DNA of 64,000 nt from Mariannaea sp. PMI_226 (taxonomy: Eukaryota > Ascomycota > Sordariomycetes > Hypocreales > Nectriaceae), in contig JANFOG010000018.1 of the NCBI GenBank assembly GCA_024336345.1, forward strand, positions 248,001 through 312,000, in the 5' to 3' direction. Positions 20,993-32,049 of the stretch are shown piece by piece. The notes below the pieces were generated by a model that saw nothing but the letters and a program-made list of their open reading frames with translations, made no database searches and was not told where the DNA came from. Position 1 is the first letter of the stretch. Each line of letters begins with the position of its first letter. A program made the translations under genes and the position numbers.

Positions 20993-22285
20993 ATGAGAGC
21001 AGCAAGATACTACGGAAAGGAGGATATCAGAGTCGAGCAGGTTCCCGTGCCGTCTGTTCAACCTGGCCAGGTCAAAGTAACTCTCCCCTTTATCTTATAC
21101 TACAGCATGAATACGTGCTCCTTCTCCACAGCTACCCCATTATTTGGGTTTTTTTTTTCGCTGACAACGACAGATCGCTCCGGCATTTGTTGGCATCTGC
21201 GGAACCGATCTCCACGAGTATCTCGGTGGCCCTAACTTCTGTCCTACCTCTCCACACAGCCTTACGGGCGAGACCATCCCCGTAACACTCGGCCACGAAT
21301 TCTCTGGCGTCATCACGGAGATTGGCCCCGGTGTGGAGGGGTTCCGAGTTGGCCAGAACTGCGCTGTTCAACCCACGCTTTGCTGCGGCCGTTGCGTGGC
21401 ATGTGCAAACCATTCTGAGAATGTATGTCATGCCGGCGGCTTCGTCGGCTTGAGTGGAGGTGGCGGCGGTCTCAGCGAAGCCGTCTGCGTCAATGCCACT
21501 CATGTCTTTCCACTCCCCGACAACCTGACGCTGGAGATGGGAGCTTTGGTCGAGCCAATCTCCGTAGCGTGGCATGCCGTCAGTGCCGCACCCATATTGA
21601 ACCCTGAGTCTGTCGTGCTAGTTTTAGGTGGCGGTCCGATTGGTCTGGCAACGGTGCTCTGTCTCAAGGCCAAGGGTGTCAGGAAAATAATTGTGTCGGA
21701 GGTTGCCACATCTCGACAAGAATTCGCTCGTCAGTTCGGAGCTGCAAAGATTGTCAACCCCATCGAGCAAGATGTCCGACAGACGGTGCTGGATGAAAGC
21801 GGAGGTCGGGGGGCTGATGCTGTGTTTGACTGCGCTGGAGTTCCCGCCAGGTAAGGCAATAACCAAATATGATCTCCCCAGTTTATCCTCAATGAGTTAC
21901 ATTTTGTTAACATCATTGTAGTGTGAAAAGTGCTTGCGAATCTGTCAAGGCAAGGGGGACTGTGGTCAACGTGGCCATCTGGGAGAAGGAAATCCCCTTC
22001 AACCCCAATTGGATCACATGGAAGGAAAGCTCGTATAAGTCAGTTCTAGGATACCAGCGAGAAGATTACCAAGCCGTGATTGAAAATATGAGGACCGGTG
22101 AGTTCAAATTGGATATCTGAAGAGACGTCAAGCCGATACTGACGGGCCAAAAAGGCGCAATTCAACCAAATGGCATGATTACACGGAAGATCAAATTGGA
22201 GAACCTGGTCGAGGATGGAATTAAGACGTTGATTCACGATAAGAACAACCATGTGAAGATTCTTGTTGACATCAAAGCCAAATAG
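20993..22285 (+). CDS. Zinc alcohol dehydrogenase, (R,R)-butanediol dehydrogenase type
   Basis: Four exons (20993-21076, 21174-21850, 21922-22097, 22155-22285) give about 355 residues, normal for the family. Catalytic zinc ligands are Cys37 in GICGTDLHE and His69/Glu70 in GHEFSG. Structural zinc cysteines sit at 99, 102, 105 and 113, spaced C-x2-C-x2-C-x7-C. The NAD(P)-binding motif GGGPIGLA is at about 180-187. MDR proteins of this kind oxidise 2,3-butanediol, reduce acetoin, or act on related polyols; the exact substrate is unknown. A TGA seen after GEFKLDI is inside the last intron (GTGAGT...TACTGAC...AAAAG). Splicing gives MRTGAIQPNGMITRKIKLE and a complete C-terminus. It is probably cytosolic. 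Confidence 0.9.
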
Positions 22286-23921
22286 TTGTGTTGATGCAAT
22301 AGTACGTGGACCAGATTCTATAGGCGTAGATCGTCACTATGTTACGTTGTCATGCCAATATCAGAGACAGAAAGTGCATGTATGGCTTTTGTGTTTTTCG
22401 GATTGTCAGATCGTCGAACGTTTGTGTGGCAAATCAAATTGGAAACGTTGCCAATTCATCTTCTGTACCTGTCTAGAATTTCCGCGTTAAGAGTTGTTGA
22501 TCCGACTGCTTCTGGGTTCCGTGATTGTCAACTATTGAAAATTCCTAACACGGTTTTGCTAATAGGGCAGGAGAAAGAATATTTGAAGTTCTCCTTATAG
22601 TCAAAGTATGAGGTATATAATAAAATGCCGAAGTAGGGTAGGGTGGTTATGTCTATACCCTCAATGGCAGCAAAACCATGAGATACATCTCATACACATC
22701 TAACAAAGTCTTCTGTGGTGACGGAATTGCTTCCTGGAGAGACTTGAAACAATAAAAACATTGCAGAGACCTATCGTTGAACGTGATATAATCTGTCTTT
22801 CTGCACATATGGGATAGTCTGTTCCGTCTACAGTAGGCTGTACCTATGTAACTTTTTATCAAAGACAGCTGGAAGGCTTTATTAGCCTTCATTCAACCGA
22901 GAACCTGGTCGTTAGCTAAGAGAGTTGAATCACTTGATTTCTAGTCGCAGTCCCGCACCGATCAAGTTGCACAAGCTCCGGCACCGGCACCGGCACCAAA
23001 GACACGTCAGACAAACCAGTGTTCGGACAATCGCCCACTGAAACTCTCTGACCTGATATTAATTATAACAATCCATGAAAAAAGTAACACCATAATGGTG
23101 TGTTATGGTTTCATGAATGAGCTCAAAGACAACAGATTCATGGTAGAATATCTTCGATCAAGTCGTCTGATGTGCTTTCAATGCACACACTCTTTCGACA
23201 CAGGTACGAGCTTTGCAAGTCTCTGCCCTACTAGAAATTTGAGAGCTTTCACGCCAGCCGGCTTGTAACATCGATCAACTAGCTCTCGACAGGTGTAGTT
23301 GTCGATTTGTCGAAGATGTGGGAGACCCCATGGCAGTGAAGGGACCAGGCATCCAGCTATGCCACTTCTAGTAGGTACAGCACAATGGGGATGCTCACTT
23401 CGTGTAGTTCTGGGTGCGAATTATCGTGGCATCCACAAATTCGCCACTTGTCCATGAATGAATCGTTCCAAGATGCTGTGAGGGTTTCCCTCACCTTAGC
23501 CCTCTTCCGGTATAGCGGTGATCAATCAACGCCACCCACTCACGTCCCTTTGAGCAAGCCACCTCTATGGTGCGGATGAGTATGTGAGGAGTGATTCGGT
23601 ATCGCAGACCACCCCTTTGGGTTAGAGCCATCTCGTCGATGAATGACCAAGTGTGTAAGATGTCAATTTAGTAAGTCGGTAGCCGTGTGGAAAATTAAAA
23701 CCCCCGGCAAGGCGCGCCCGAGCAATCCACAACGATTGTACACATAACAATGTCAAGTCACATCGATTATTCTCGTGACTCCTTGCGAGCTAATGATACA
23801 CAGACATTGATACGACATACTAGAGGGTAATTTCATAAGAGCTGGTGGTTGAATGAGCCGATTCTTCGAGTCAATCTCGCTCAAAGCAACCAACAGCATT
23901 ACTCGATAACTGTCCTTCAAC
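22286..23921. other. Intergenic region
   Basis: About 1.6 kb between two plus-strand genes. It holds a short imperfect repeat of CCGGCA near 22978-22996. No domain-bearing frame was found. The 3' half is presumably the promoter of the DUF3445 gene. Confidence 0.5.
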
Positions 23922-25276
23922 ATGGAGATTATAGCTTCAATCCTTCTGGCTTTGGACGCCGCCATGAAGAATGCGATAGCCGTCGGAATATTATTTCTAT
24001 TGGCGGGATACAGTATCAAGATTCTGGTAGGCTTCTTTCTAAATCAAATTTGTACCCCCAGGGTTCATCGTGAAACTAGGTCACCAAGTTCAGACAACCG
24101 CAAGCCCTCAAGCCAGGCACTAGCCCGGTTGACAATCCCTCAGAGAAGCTCTCCGCTATCGAGCCCTTGGAGGCCTTTGATTGGAAGCAGGCAGATCGTC
24201 GTCAGCTACGCATCTTCAAGCCAGTGTACCACATCTCAATGGGTAGGGAAAAACATCGTTTGGTCTCTCCCACTGTTAGTCATCTGACCCTCTCGCCACA
24301 GGAATCAAATCAGACACACCATCAGAACTCATCACAATCGATGAAGACTACCTGGACCGTATCGCTCTGAGACAGAAGCTCATAGCAAAGTATCCTGATG
24401 ATGTCCATGGTTGTGTTCCCGGGGGTGAAGCAGCCGTCCGTGAACTATATCACTACCTCATGGTACAATATTTACCGGTTCGGTTTCCCACGCTCTTCAC
24501 TCTCTCTGCGGATAACACTACACTTCTCAACCACGTCACGAGGCGCCCATTTCCAACAAGCCCCCCATCTGATAGTCTAGCCGCATTGCGCATACTCGGT
24601 GAAACGGTTGAAGAGGAGCTTTTTCTCCTCCTCAACACACCTCGTGGACACCGACTCTTTGCTGTGATGTGCTGCTTCCCATCAGACTTCGAGCCTATGG
24701 AGAAGCTTGGCAAGACTCTGACTGAAATTCATGGGCCAGTGCCATCTTATAATAAGATTGGACCCAGCATGGAACGCTTTTTCGAGAAGCTTCAAGTCGG
24801 AAAGGGCGTGAAGCGCGCAAACGTATGCAACCATTCAACCCATTGTAAAGATCACGGTAGTAGCTAACAACGATTATTACAGTGGGGAGTACAAACCCAT
24901 TCAGAATTATTTAGCTGCAAAGCAAACAAGTCAATACCCGCTGGAGAGAGTGGTGAGAATGACAAGATCGACATGGAAACTGTATGTCGCAGTATCAGTC
25001 ACATCTTCTTCACGCGTGTACTAACACCTGTACTAACACCTGTAGACATTCCTCCGCTCTGAGCTTCAGACCCTCACGCGTCTTCCGAAAACACAAGCAA
25101 TTCTCTTCTCATTCAAGACATACATGTACTCCATCAAAGAGATTAAGAAAGAAGGCCTAGGACCGGAGTTTGCAAATGCTATTGCCGGTCTTCAGGATGG
25201 GAATGCTCCCGGAATGTGGACGTATAAAGGGGCAGCTCGCTGGGCACCAGCTGTTTGCGATTATCTTCGTTCTTAG
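23922..25276 (+). CDS. DUF3445 protein related to haem-dependent oxidative N-demethylase, membrane-anchored
   Basis: Five exons (23922-24026, 24080-24242, 24302-24822, 24883-24981, 25046-25276) give about 372 residues. The first exon encodes a single hydrophobic helix, AIAVGILFLLAGYSIKIL, a likely membrane anchor absent from the soluble bacterial enzymes. The rest matches DUF3445/HODM: FKPVYHISMGIK, then DEDYLDRIALRQKLIAKYPD, RELYHYLMVQYLPVRFPTLF, GHRLFAVMCCFPSDF (His206) and EKLGKTLTEIHGPVPSY (His233). RANW is restored across intron 3. Bacterial HODM uses haem and a flavin-linked electron supply to N-demethylate small amines. The fungal substrate is not known. Intron 4 carries a duplicated branch-site block. 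The gene converges on the enoyl-CoA hydratase gene, 97 bp between stops. Confidence 0.8.
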
Positions 25277-25373
25277 ATAACAAGAGCGTCTTTTAATTTT
25301 TTCTCTAAAACGCAGTCTGAGACAAAATACCATCATTCATTCACCCCCAAAAAACAGGAAATCGAGACTCTTC

Positions 25374-26369
25374 TCAAAGTTTGCTAATCCATGAGGGCCC
25401 TCTCTTGCCTAAGAACGCACTAATTCCCTCCTTTGCATCGGCGCTTTTCGCGTGCAATGCCATTGCTCTTCCTGCCCAGGAGGCGGCATCCTCGTAACCA
25501 TCGCCCTCAAAAGAATCCAGTCCTATCGATGAAGCACCTTCAAGAGGCCCCCTGATGCCCAGTTGAGTCCAGTATGCCCACTTCCCAGCTGCCTGAGGCT
25601 GTGGTGCCATTTGCGCCAGTCCCTTAATAACAGATTCAACCCGGCTTTCGAAAGCTGCTGTAGTCTTCTCAATTGAAGGCTCGCCATCTGGGATATGGAC
25701 AACATCGACTGCGCCGGGGATGCTGGCCGCATCCACAGGCTGGGTGCTTGCAAGGAGGCGATATGCCTGACCCGGCAGGAGCCTCCGAGATACGGCTGTC
25801 GATGGACTTGTGCATGGTAGACCAAGTTTCGCCCCGGGAAGAGAAAATTGCGTATTTGCCAAGGCAATTGGGAAGTCTGTCGTCATAGCCAGTTGAAACC
25901 CAGCAGCGGTGGCGAGACCTTGAATGGGACAAACGACGAGGGCAGGGCTTCTTCGGATCAGTGACATGACCTCTGCACAGAGCTTGAATAGCAGCTTGAC
26001 ATCGTTGTGACTCAGTTGGGAGAGTTCTTTGAGGTCATGTCCAGAGGAAAAGACCGGCCCTTCGCTTCGCAAGACCAGTACGTCGGGTAGGCCAGCCCGC
26101 TCTTTGCGCCACTCGGATGAGTCTACCAGCCAGCCATATTTCTCCCAGTGCTCGCTCTCGGATTTCAATGTCGCAGCAGACTCCAGCTCGCTGAGGATTG
26201 ATGGTCTAAATGGCGGCAGAATTCGGAGCTGGCCAGACGATTGTGATGTCAGCGCCTTGACAAGTTGACTCTTCAAGTCTTGTAATACGGCCAGGCTCAG
26301 TGCATTTCGCCTTTGGGGATTGGCGAGGCGGATGTAGGCCGCGCTCGGAGGGAGGGCAGGGAGGCGCAT
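25374..26369 (-). CDS. Enoyl-CoA hydratase/isomerase family protein with C-terminal SKL
   Basis: A single exon of about 331 residues. The first true ATG is at 26369; the frame is open slightly further up without an ATG. The crotonase fold shows in RLANPQRRNALSLAVL, VLVLRSEGPVFSSGHDLKEL (oxyanion-hole region) and VCPIQGLATAAGFQLAMTTDF. The best family match by eye is the ECHDC3-like group, with an insertion after the first helix. The protein ends in SKL, the canonical type 1 peroxisomal signal, so peroxisomal beta-oxidation or CoA-ester metabolism is the likely setting. I do not see the paired Glu residues of classical hydratases clearly, so the catalytic activity is uncertain. It converges on the DUF3445 gene. 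Confidence 0.85.
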   Translation of the reverse strand: MRLPALPPSAAYIRLANPQRRNALSLAVLQDLKSQLVKALTSQSSGQLRILPPFRPSILSELESAATLKSESEHWEKYGWLVDSSEWRKERAGLPDVLVLRSEGPVFSSGHDLKELSQLSHNDVKLLFKLCAEVMSLIRRSPALVVCPIQGLATAAGFQLAMTTDFPIALANTQFSLPGAKLGLPCTSPSTAVSRRLLPGQAYRLLASTQPVDAASIPGAVDVVHIPDGEPSIEKTTAAFESRVESVIKGLAQMAPQPQAAGKWAYWTQLGIRGPLEGASSIGLDSFEGDGYEDAASWAGRAMALHAKSADAKEGISAFLGKRGPSWISKL

Positions 26370-27150
26370 TATCAAACTATGACTGACTTAACCAAGGCGA
26401 TGTTTGCATGTACGCGTAGTTTTACCAATTCGGAGGTGAACGATGCAAATCAATGGAGGTAGTGGAGAGAGAGAGTCTTTGAACCTGTCTCGGGCCGGCT
26501 GCTACCCCGCATAGTTGAGCGACCTACATTCATTACTATGCATTCATGCACCAAGATCTTGGCGGGTTGGTTCCGTATGACCGAGGTGAACGGGTTTTGT
26601 TTTTTTTGGGTATCATGCAATAGGTAGGTATCAAAAAGTACAAGATGTTGAAATGATGAATCAATGATCACTTAGACGACGTATCCCGCTCAAACAGAAG
26701 CGATTTCGGTAGCTTTTGAACACTCTCCAAACAAAGCGACGAGAGAGCTTTGTCTTCTGGATCAAGTTGTAATGGAAGGTTTGATATTTCTTTTAAATTT
26801 TTGACAAAAGGATTCTTATTCATAACTCATCACTTACTCTGTCGTCCAAAGATGGAGTTCAAAATAGCATTTATAACCAGAGTACAGAATATCTAATAGA
26901 CCTAAAAAGTTATCTCTATCTTCCCAAGTATGCCCAATGTCAGTGCTTTTCTTTAATATCCTACTCCTACCACTGTATCCTTTTTTATCTTGAGAGATAT
27001 AGAGCATACATCTTATGACATCTTTTAACCCTGACAAGCGAGATGAACCTTTTGCTTAATCAAAGATCAGTCATCTACTCGAGACCTGCAAACCTGTACG
27101 AGAACGAGCTGGTCTCTGATGAGCTATTCTCTGATCAAGTTCTCAGCTGA
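26370..27150. other. Intergenic, A/T-rich
   Basis: About 780 bp between two minus-strand genes. The distal part (about 26760-27060) is A/T-rich and includes a 67-codon minus-strand frame (26834-27037) with no recognisable domain, which I do not call a gene. Confidence 0.5.
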
Positions 27151-28151
27151 TTACGCTCTATTTGAAGCGCTACTGAGAGCCTGGTTTTCTGTGGGAACTT
27201 CCCCATAGGCAGCCGTGCTAGCACCGTTGTAGTGTGTTTCTTCATATGAGTAGGATGCGCGGCGGCTATGGCTGTGACTTGGGCTGTGATTCTGGTTGTG
27301 TCGATTGCGATTTCGCTGTGCCTTCCAGGAGCGACTTGCCAATTCTCCCTGTTGATGCTCATCCAGTCTGTCAAGAGTATAGCCGACGATGAGATAGTCA
27401 AGCACAACAATAAATTCTTCAACCACCGCCATTGCAGCGCGAACCGCTACACTGCCGCCCACAACTGAGAAAGTTTTATTGCTCAGAAACACGGCGAGGA
27501 CAGAGTAGAGAAGTCGTACGGAAATAAAGGGGGCTGCCACGCCCACTGCCATCACAATCCGTCGCTCCTTGGCTGGCACCGAGCTCAGGTATCCAAATGA
27601 GACGATTAACATACCCATCATGGCTACAAATGAAAGGATAAAGAGAATGATTGCCACTTTGCTCGTTGTGGCTGGCTTCACCGTGCCGTTGGATGACGTT
27701 GATCCGCTCGTACCACCGACAATGCTGAGAATGAGGCTCAAAGTGATAAGGAGTTGTGTAAGACGAAAGTGTTTGATGGTGAATATAGGATGATTTCGTA
27801 CGTTGATCCAGTCAACCCTGATTTTCGAGGTTAGAAAGAACATCCCGGAGATGGAGGAGAATGGCCAACGAACAGTCTGGAAATCATGCCTAGTGTTGCC
27901 AGCAGGAGTGGAGACAATCCAATAGAATCAATAATCAATGTGGCTCTGATCAACCCTTCTGATTTGTTGCTGTAGGTTATGAGTTGGCAGATGGCGCCAA
28001 TGATGCGGACAAAGCATAGGAGAAGTGTATATAACCATCCTGAGGACCGTTTGAACCCATGCCGAGAGCAGACAATAATTGACAACACTATGGCAGGGAT
28101 ATAAACAATCAATTCAGCTATTGAGATGCCGCCGCGAGCGTCGATGCCCAT
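27151..28151 (-). CDS. DUF7702 integral membrane protein (paralogue A)
   Basis: Two exons (28151-27874 and 27817-27151) give about 314 residues. The intron uses a GTTCGT donor with a clear TTTCTAAC branch and ATCAG acceptor, joining ATLGMISRL to VDWINV. About seven hydrophobic helices can be counted, starting with ISIAELIVYIPAIVLSIIV and including SSGWLYTLLLCFVRIIGAI and LSPLLLATLGMI. The cytosolic-looking tail is rich in His, Ser, Arg and Asn. The arrangement (RHGF, SSGW, R-I-IGAI, SPLLLATLG) is that of the fungal DUF7702 family, whose function is not known. The head-to-head neighbour is a paralogue of similar length with an intron at the same place. Confidence 0.85.
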
Positions 28152-29020
28152 TTTGAAAGATTGCAAAAACCGAAACAGCTGGTTGCTGGAAATGCGATCA
28201 CAGAGGACCTAGTGCAGCTGGTGGGTATCGTCGAAGGAACTGGTCGGTTGATTACAAAAAGGGGAGAGCTTAGATTCTATTATAATGACAAGGTCGAGGA
28301 TGAATCAAAATGAAAAGTAAGTGGATGGTAATTTTGAAAATATGCCCGGAACATAGCCCCTACATATACTCATCTTCTGAGCCATCGCATCCCAAGTTGC
28401 ATCATCCTGTTCAAAGGTCTATACTCGAAGAAGCATCCATTTCGAACTTGGCATATTTCATGAATGATAATTCGTATGCCGAAAGCCACGCCATCCAGTG
28501 GCTTCGACCTCTCCAGAACCCCCCCTGATCGGCCTATTATTCGTTCAACCTATATCCCCATAACCCTGACGCGTCCTTACGTCCGTAACAATATTCACGC
28601 CAAACCGCTTTTGGGGGTCATTTCGAAACAACCCTGCGACATTGTAGGGCTGACCCAGTCACTAGAGGCCTCACCAAGTGATTATTTCTCATTTGATGGG
28701 AGGCGACGTATCATCTGGGAACAGTGAACATTATCAATGGGATCCTATTATGTACGTAAACTCGCCCGATTCGATAATGACGACGTACAGGAAGCTTTGG
28801 AACCTGTGCCGACTTTCCGAGATGAGGGCAAACACTGACAACAAAAAGGGTCACATCGTTAGATTCGGAATGCATTTCGACGAAAGAGCACGAGGAAGCG
28901 ACCCCAACGATATAATTGCTGGCTTTGAAATATGTAGAAATATGAGCAGGTTTCCCTCCGTTCTTTTCGTTTGGATGATTATCATCATCACAACCATTAC
29001 AGCATCTGCTTAATATCATC
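28152..29020. promoter_or_regulatory. Divergent promoter between DUF7702 paralogues
   Basis: An 869-bp interval between the ATGs of two head-to-head paralogues. Small frames inside it have no domains. Both genes probably take their promoters from here. Confidence 0.5.
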
Positions 29021-30080
29021 ATGAGTCACTTTACTGTCAATGACGGCGTAGCCATTTTCCAACTTGTGTACTACACAATCGCCCTTGGCTTGGGAATCTG
29101 GGTCTCAGCCCGCCATGGATTTCTCAAGAGTTCTGGATGGATATTCTTGGCCATCTTCAGCTCTATTAGAATAGTCAGCAGCTCGTCTCAAATCGCGACT
29201 CTCACGACCAAGTCTGAAACAGCAGTGACGATTTCCCTGATTACAGGCATCCTGGGCCTTTCGCCTCTCCTGCTGGCCACATTGGGAATACTGTCTCGCG
29301 TGTAAGTGTTTGGAACATATGCACACACACACACGTCTCCTCCATCTACACTTCTGTCGCGGTTACTTCTGTTTTTAATACAACGTTTCTTTTCGCAGAT
29401 GGTATTCGTTCCTTGAATCTCCGTGGAATACAATCTTCTCATTTGGCGTTATTAAGGCTGTGCAAACCCCGGCTGCCATCGCTCTCATCCTTTGCATTGT
29501 GGGTGCAACTTCGGCAAACAATCCTGCAGAAATCGGAGACCAGGGTCCTGTCAAGGCCGGAATAGTTCTCTATCTGGTGGTATTTGTTTTCATATTACTG
29601 CTCACTGCCGTAGCCGCAGTTGGAATCCGTATGACTAAAAGGGGTGAGGCCAAATTACTACGGGCTGTGGCCATGTCGCTCCCATTTCTCTTGGTCCGGA
29701 TCATATACTCGTTGCTTTCCATTTTTTCCGATAACGCTAATTTCTCGACTGCGAGTGGCTCATGGAAATCAGCAGTTATTGAAATATTCATGGTCCGAAT
29801 CGAGGAAATGTCAGTCATGGCCATTTATCTCTGGGTAGGCGTCCGGCAGAAGGCCACCCCGAGCAATGACGACGGCACAGAGAGGACCATGGCAGAAAGA
29901 CTGCGCTACCGTACGGAAAGAGGTGACTTTGGGTATGGCAAACTAGGCCTTATTTCCTTAGCGGCCAACGCAATCTTTGAGATGCTCCCACCAAAGGAGG
30001 GAGCCAACCAGGAGCCAGACCTGACGCAGGGAGGCGTTCGCACTGGCAAGTCAACATTGGCTGAGCCAGCCAGCAGGTAA
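29021..30080 (+). CDS. DUF7702 integral membrane protein (paralogue B)
   Basis: Two exons (29021-29301 and 29399-30080) give about 320 residues. The intron (GTAAGT...TTCGCAG) contains a short CA repeat. It sits at the same codon phase and the same point, just after ILSRV, as in paralogue A. Hydrophobic segments match A in order: VAIFQLVYYTIALGLGIWV, SSGWIFLAIFSSIRIV, LSPLLLATLGILSRV, AAIALILCIVGATSA, VLYLVVFVFILLLTAVAAVG and LLRAVAMSLPFLLVRIIYSL. The C-terminal tails differ completely between the two. Function is unknown. Divergent arrangement and the shared intron indicate an inverted local duplication. A Zn2Cys6 regulator follows on the same strand. Confidence 0.85.
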
Positions 30081-30385
30081 TGGCTATTCCTCATTTGGGG
30101 TGCATTTCGACGCTAATGCAAATATTGGTCATTCGGCATTTTGCCGGTCAGCATGGAGTTGTTTCAGTGCTGATCAATGATCTCCGTCAGCATTCGGATT
30201 TGCCGATGGGCTTTCTGTCTCGCACGACAGATACTGTCGATGACAACCATAGAACGTTGTTACTAATTATTTCTGAAAGGCTACCGCGGGGGCTTCAAAT
30301 GTACTCATTCTTGGAGGAATATAAGCTGAATTAAATTTGCATCGTTTCTCACTTACTTTATCGATGAGTATCCCAGACCATCAAG

Positions 30386-32049
30386 ATGGTGTTCAGTGGG
30401 CGACCTTCAACCGCGTGCGAGCCCTGTCGTAAACTGAGACTCAGGGTAAGGATTCATGAAAGAAAGCTGTTCTGCTGGTGACATGCATTCCACATCATCC
30501 TTGAGTATTCTGCTAATATTCTCATGCCACCCAGTGCAATAGAGCTGTACCAACATGTGCTCAGTGCAAACGCAAGAAAATCGTCTGCATGGGTTATAGG
30601 GACCCATTGCAATTGCGATTAAGAAACGAGACAGAGCGTGTCACTCTCAAGCACCAGCATGCCAGCAAGACCAACAAGAAGAGTTGCGCATCTGGTCAAT
30701 CTCCAAAGACTCAAATATCTTCAAATTCTGCTACCCACAGTTCAATGGCCTCCGCTGTCCATGCCGGAGGTCCCGGAAAAGAATCCATGCTTCTGTTACA
30801 CGACACTGCTTCTATAACCGCCCTTCCGGTTGTGTGCACGCCAAAACAACCCGATGATCTCATGGCTCTATCCTATTTCATGAACGCTTACATTATTTCC
30901 TCTCCGTTTGAGATGTACCTTCCAACCATGTATTCAAAATCTCCCACTGACAATTGCTTATCGTCGGCAATCTGCGCTGCTGCATTTGCAACGCTTGCTT
31001 TACGACACAAGGATCCGATGCACATGAAAACTGCAAGGGCAAGATACGCTTGCGCACTCACTCAAACTAATGCATCCCTCGCCTCGCCAAAACATGCCGT
31101 TCTGGATACCACTTTGGCTGCAGTGCTCGTATTGGGCTTATTCGAGGCAATCTCCTTCCAAGGTGGTGGCAAATCGCCTGACAGCTGGACTGCTCATACA
31201 CTCGGCGCTGTGCAACTCCTACGCCTCCGGGGATCCGAGCAATTCCGGTCTCGCCTGGCAAGCCAACTTTTTATGCAGACTATGATAAACATACGGACAA
31301 GCTGTATCCAAAGAGGTGTTGCGGTGCCCCAAGAGTTTGTGGCGCTGCACATAGAAACTGCCCCATTTCTTCCCGTCAATGATCCGTCTATCCTCATCGG
31401 CCCAATTATGGACAGGGCTGCGAGCATAAGGGAACGAATGCGCAAGTGTCCAAGTATAGATCTCATCTACGAGACCTTGATTCTTGACAAAGACGCCATC
31501 GAATTCATTGAAAGAATGGGGCCGCCCTTTCGCTTCAAAGTACGGCCGGAGGACGACACCCCGACTTGGGCATACCTGTCCCTCGCTCACAGCTATCCTA
31601 ATTATCGGGTCGCCAAATTTTGGAACGCAATCCGTATGATCCGTCTACTTCTCAATGAAATGACTGGAAACTGGGCTGATAGGCTGATTCAAGAAAGGCG
31701 GGAGGATGTCTGTTCCAAAAGTGACGGTCAAGCTGATCTTCCTGCTTACAGGCCTGGATTTGTTGAGAATCTCCGGAGAGTCTGTTACAAGAACGTAGCG
31801 AAGCTGGCAATCGACGTCCTGGCGAGTGTTCCTGACTTCACTGAAGACAGTAGCCTTGGGACTAAATTCAATCTTGCGGCCAGAACCCTTGTTTGGCCGT
31901 TGATCGTTCTGTACAAGTGCAATCTCTGCGAGCCGTTGGCGAAGAAATATGCTGTGAGATATTTGTATGAGATCGGTCAGGATCTCAATATTGCGGAAGC
32001 TATCGATGCTGCGAGGACAGCTGGCGAATGGAGAGTTGAAGACTGGTAA
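30386..32049 (+). CDS. Zn2Cys6 transcription factor next to DUF7702 pair
   Basis: Two exons (30386-30445 and 30535-32049) give about 524 residues. The first exon is only 60 nt and encodes MVFSGRPSTACEPCRKLRLR. The second resumes CNRAVPTCAQCKRKKIVC, completing C-x2-C-x6-C-x6-C-x2-C-x6-C. The intron interrupts the zinc cluster, as in the Upc2-like gene at 13-15 kb. The rest is the helical regulator region common to fungal C6 proteins that lack a full fungal_trans signature, e.g. LDTTLAAVLVLGLFEAISF and DSWTAHTLGAVQLLRLRG. Its targets are unknown; the adjacent DUF7702 gene lies 305 bp upstream on the same strand. Confidence 0.85.

Noticed and set aside
22126..22131. Apparent premature stop in the alcohol dehydrogenase after GEFKLDI
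   Set aside because: It lies inside a standard 57-nt intron (GTGAGT donor, TACTGAC branch, AAAAG acceptor); splicing restores the family's C-terminus.
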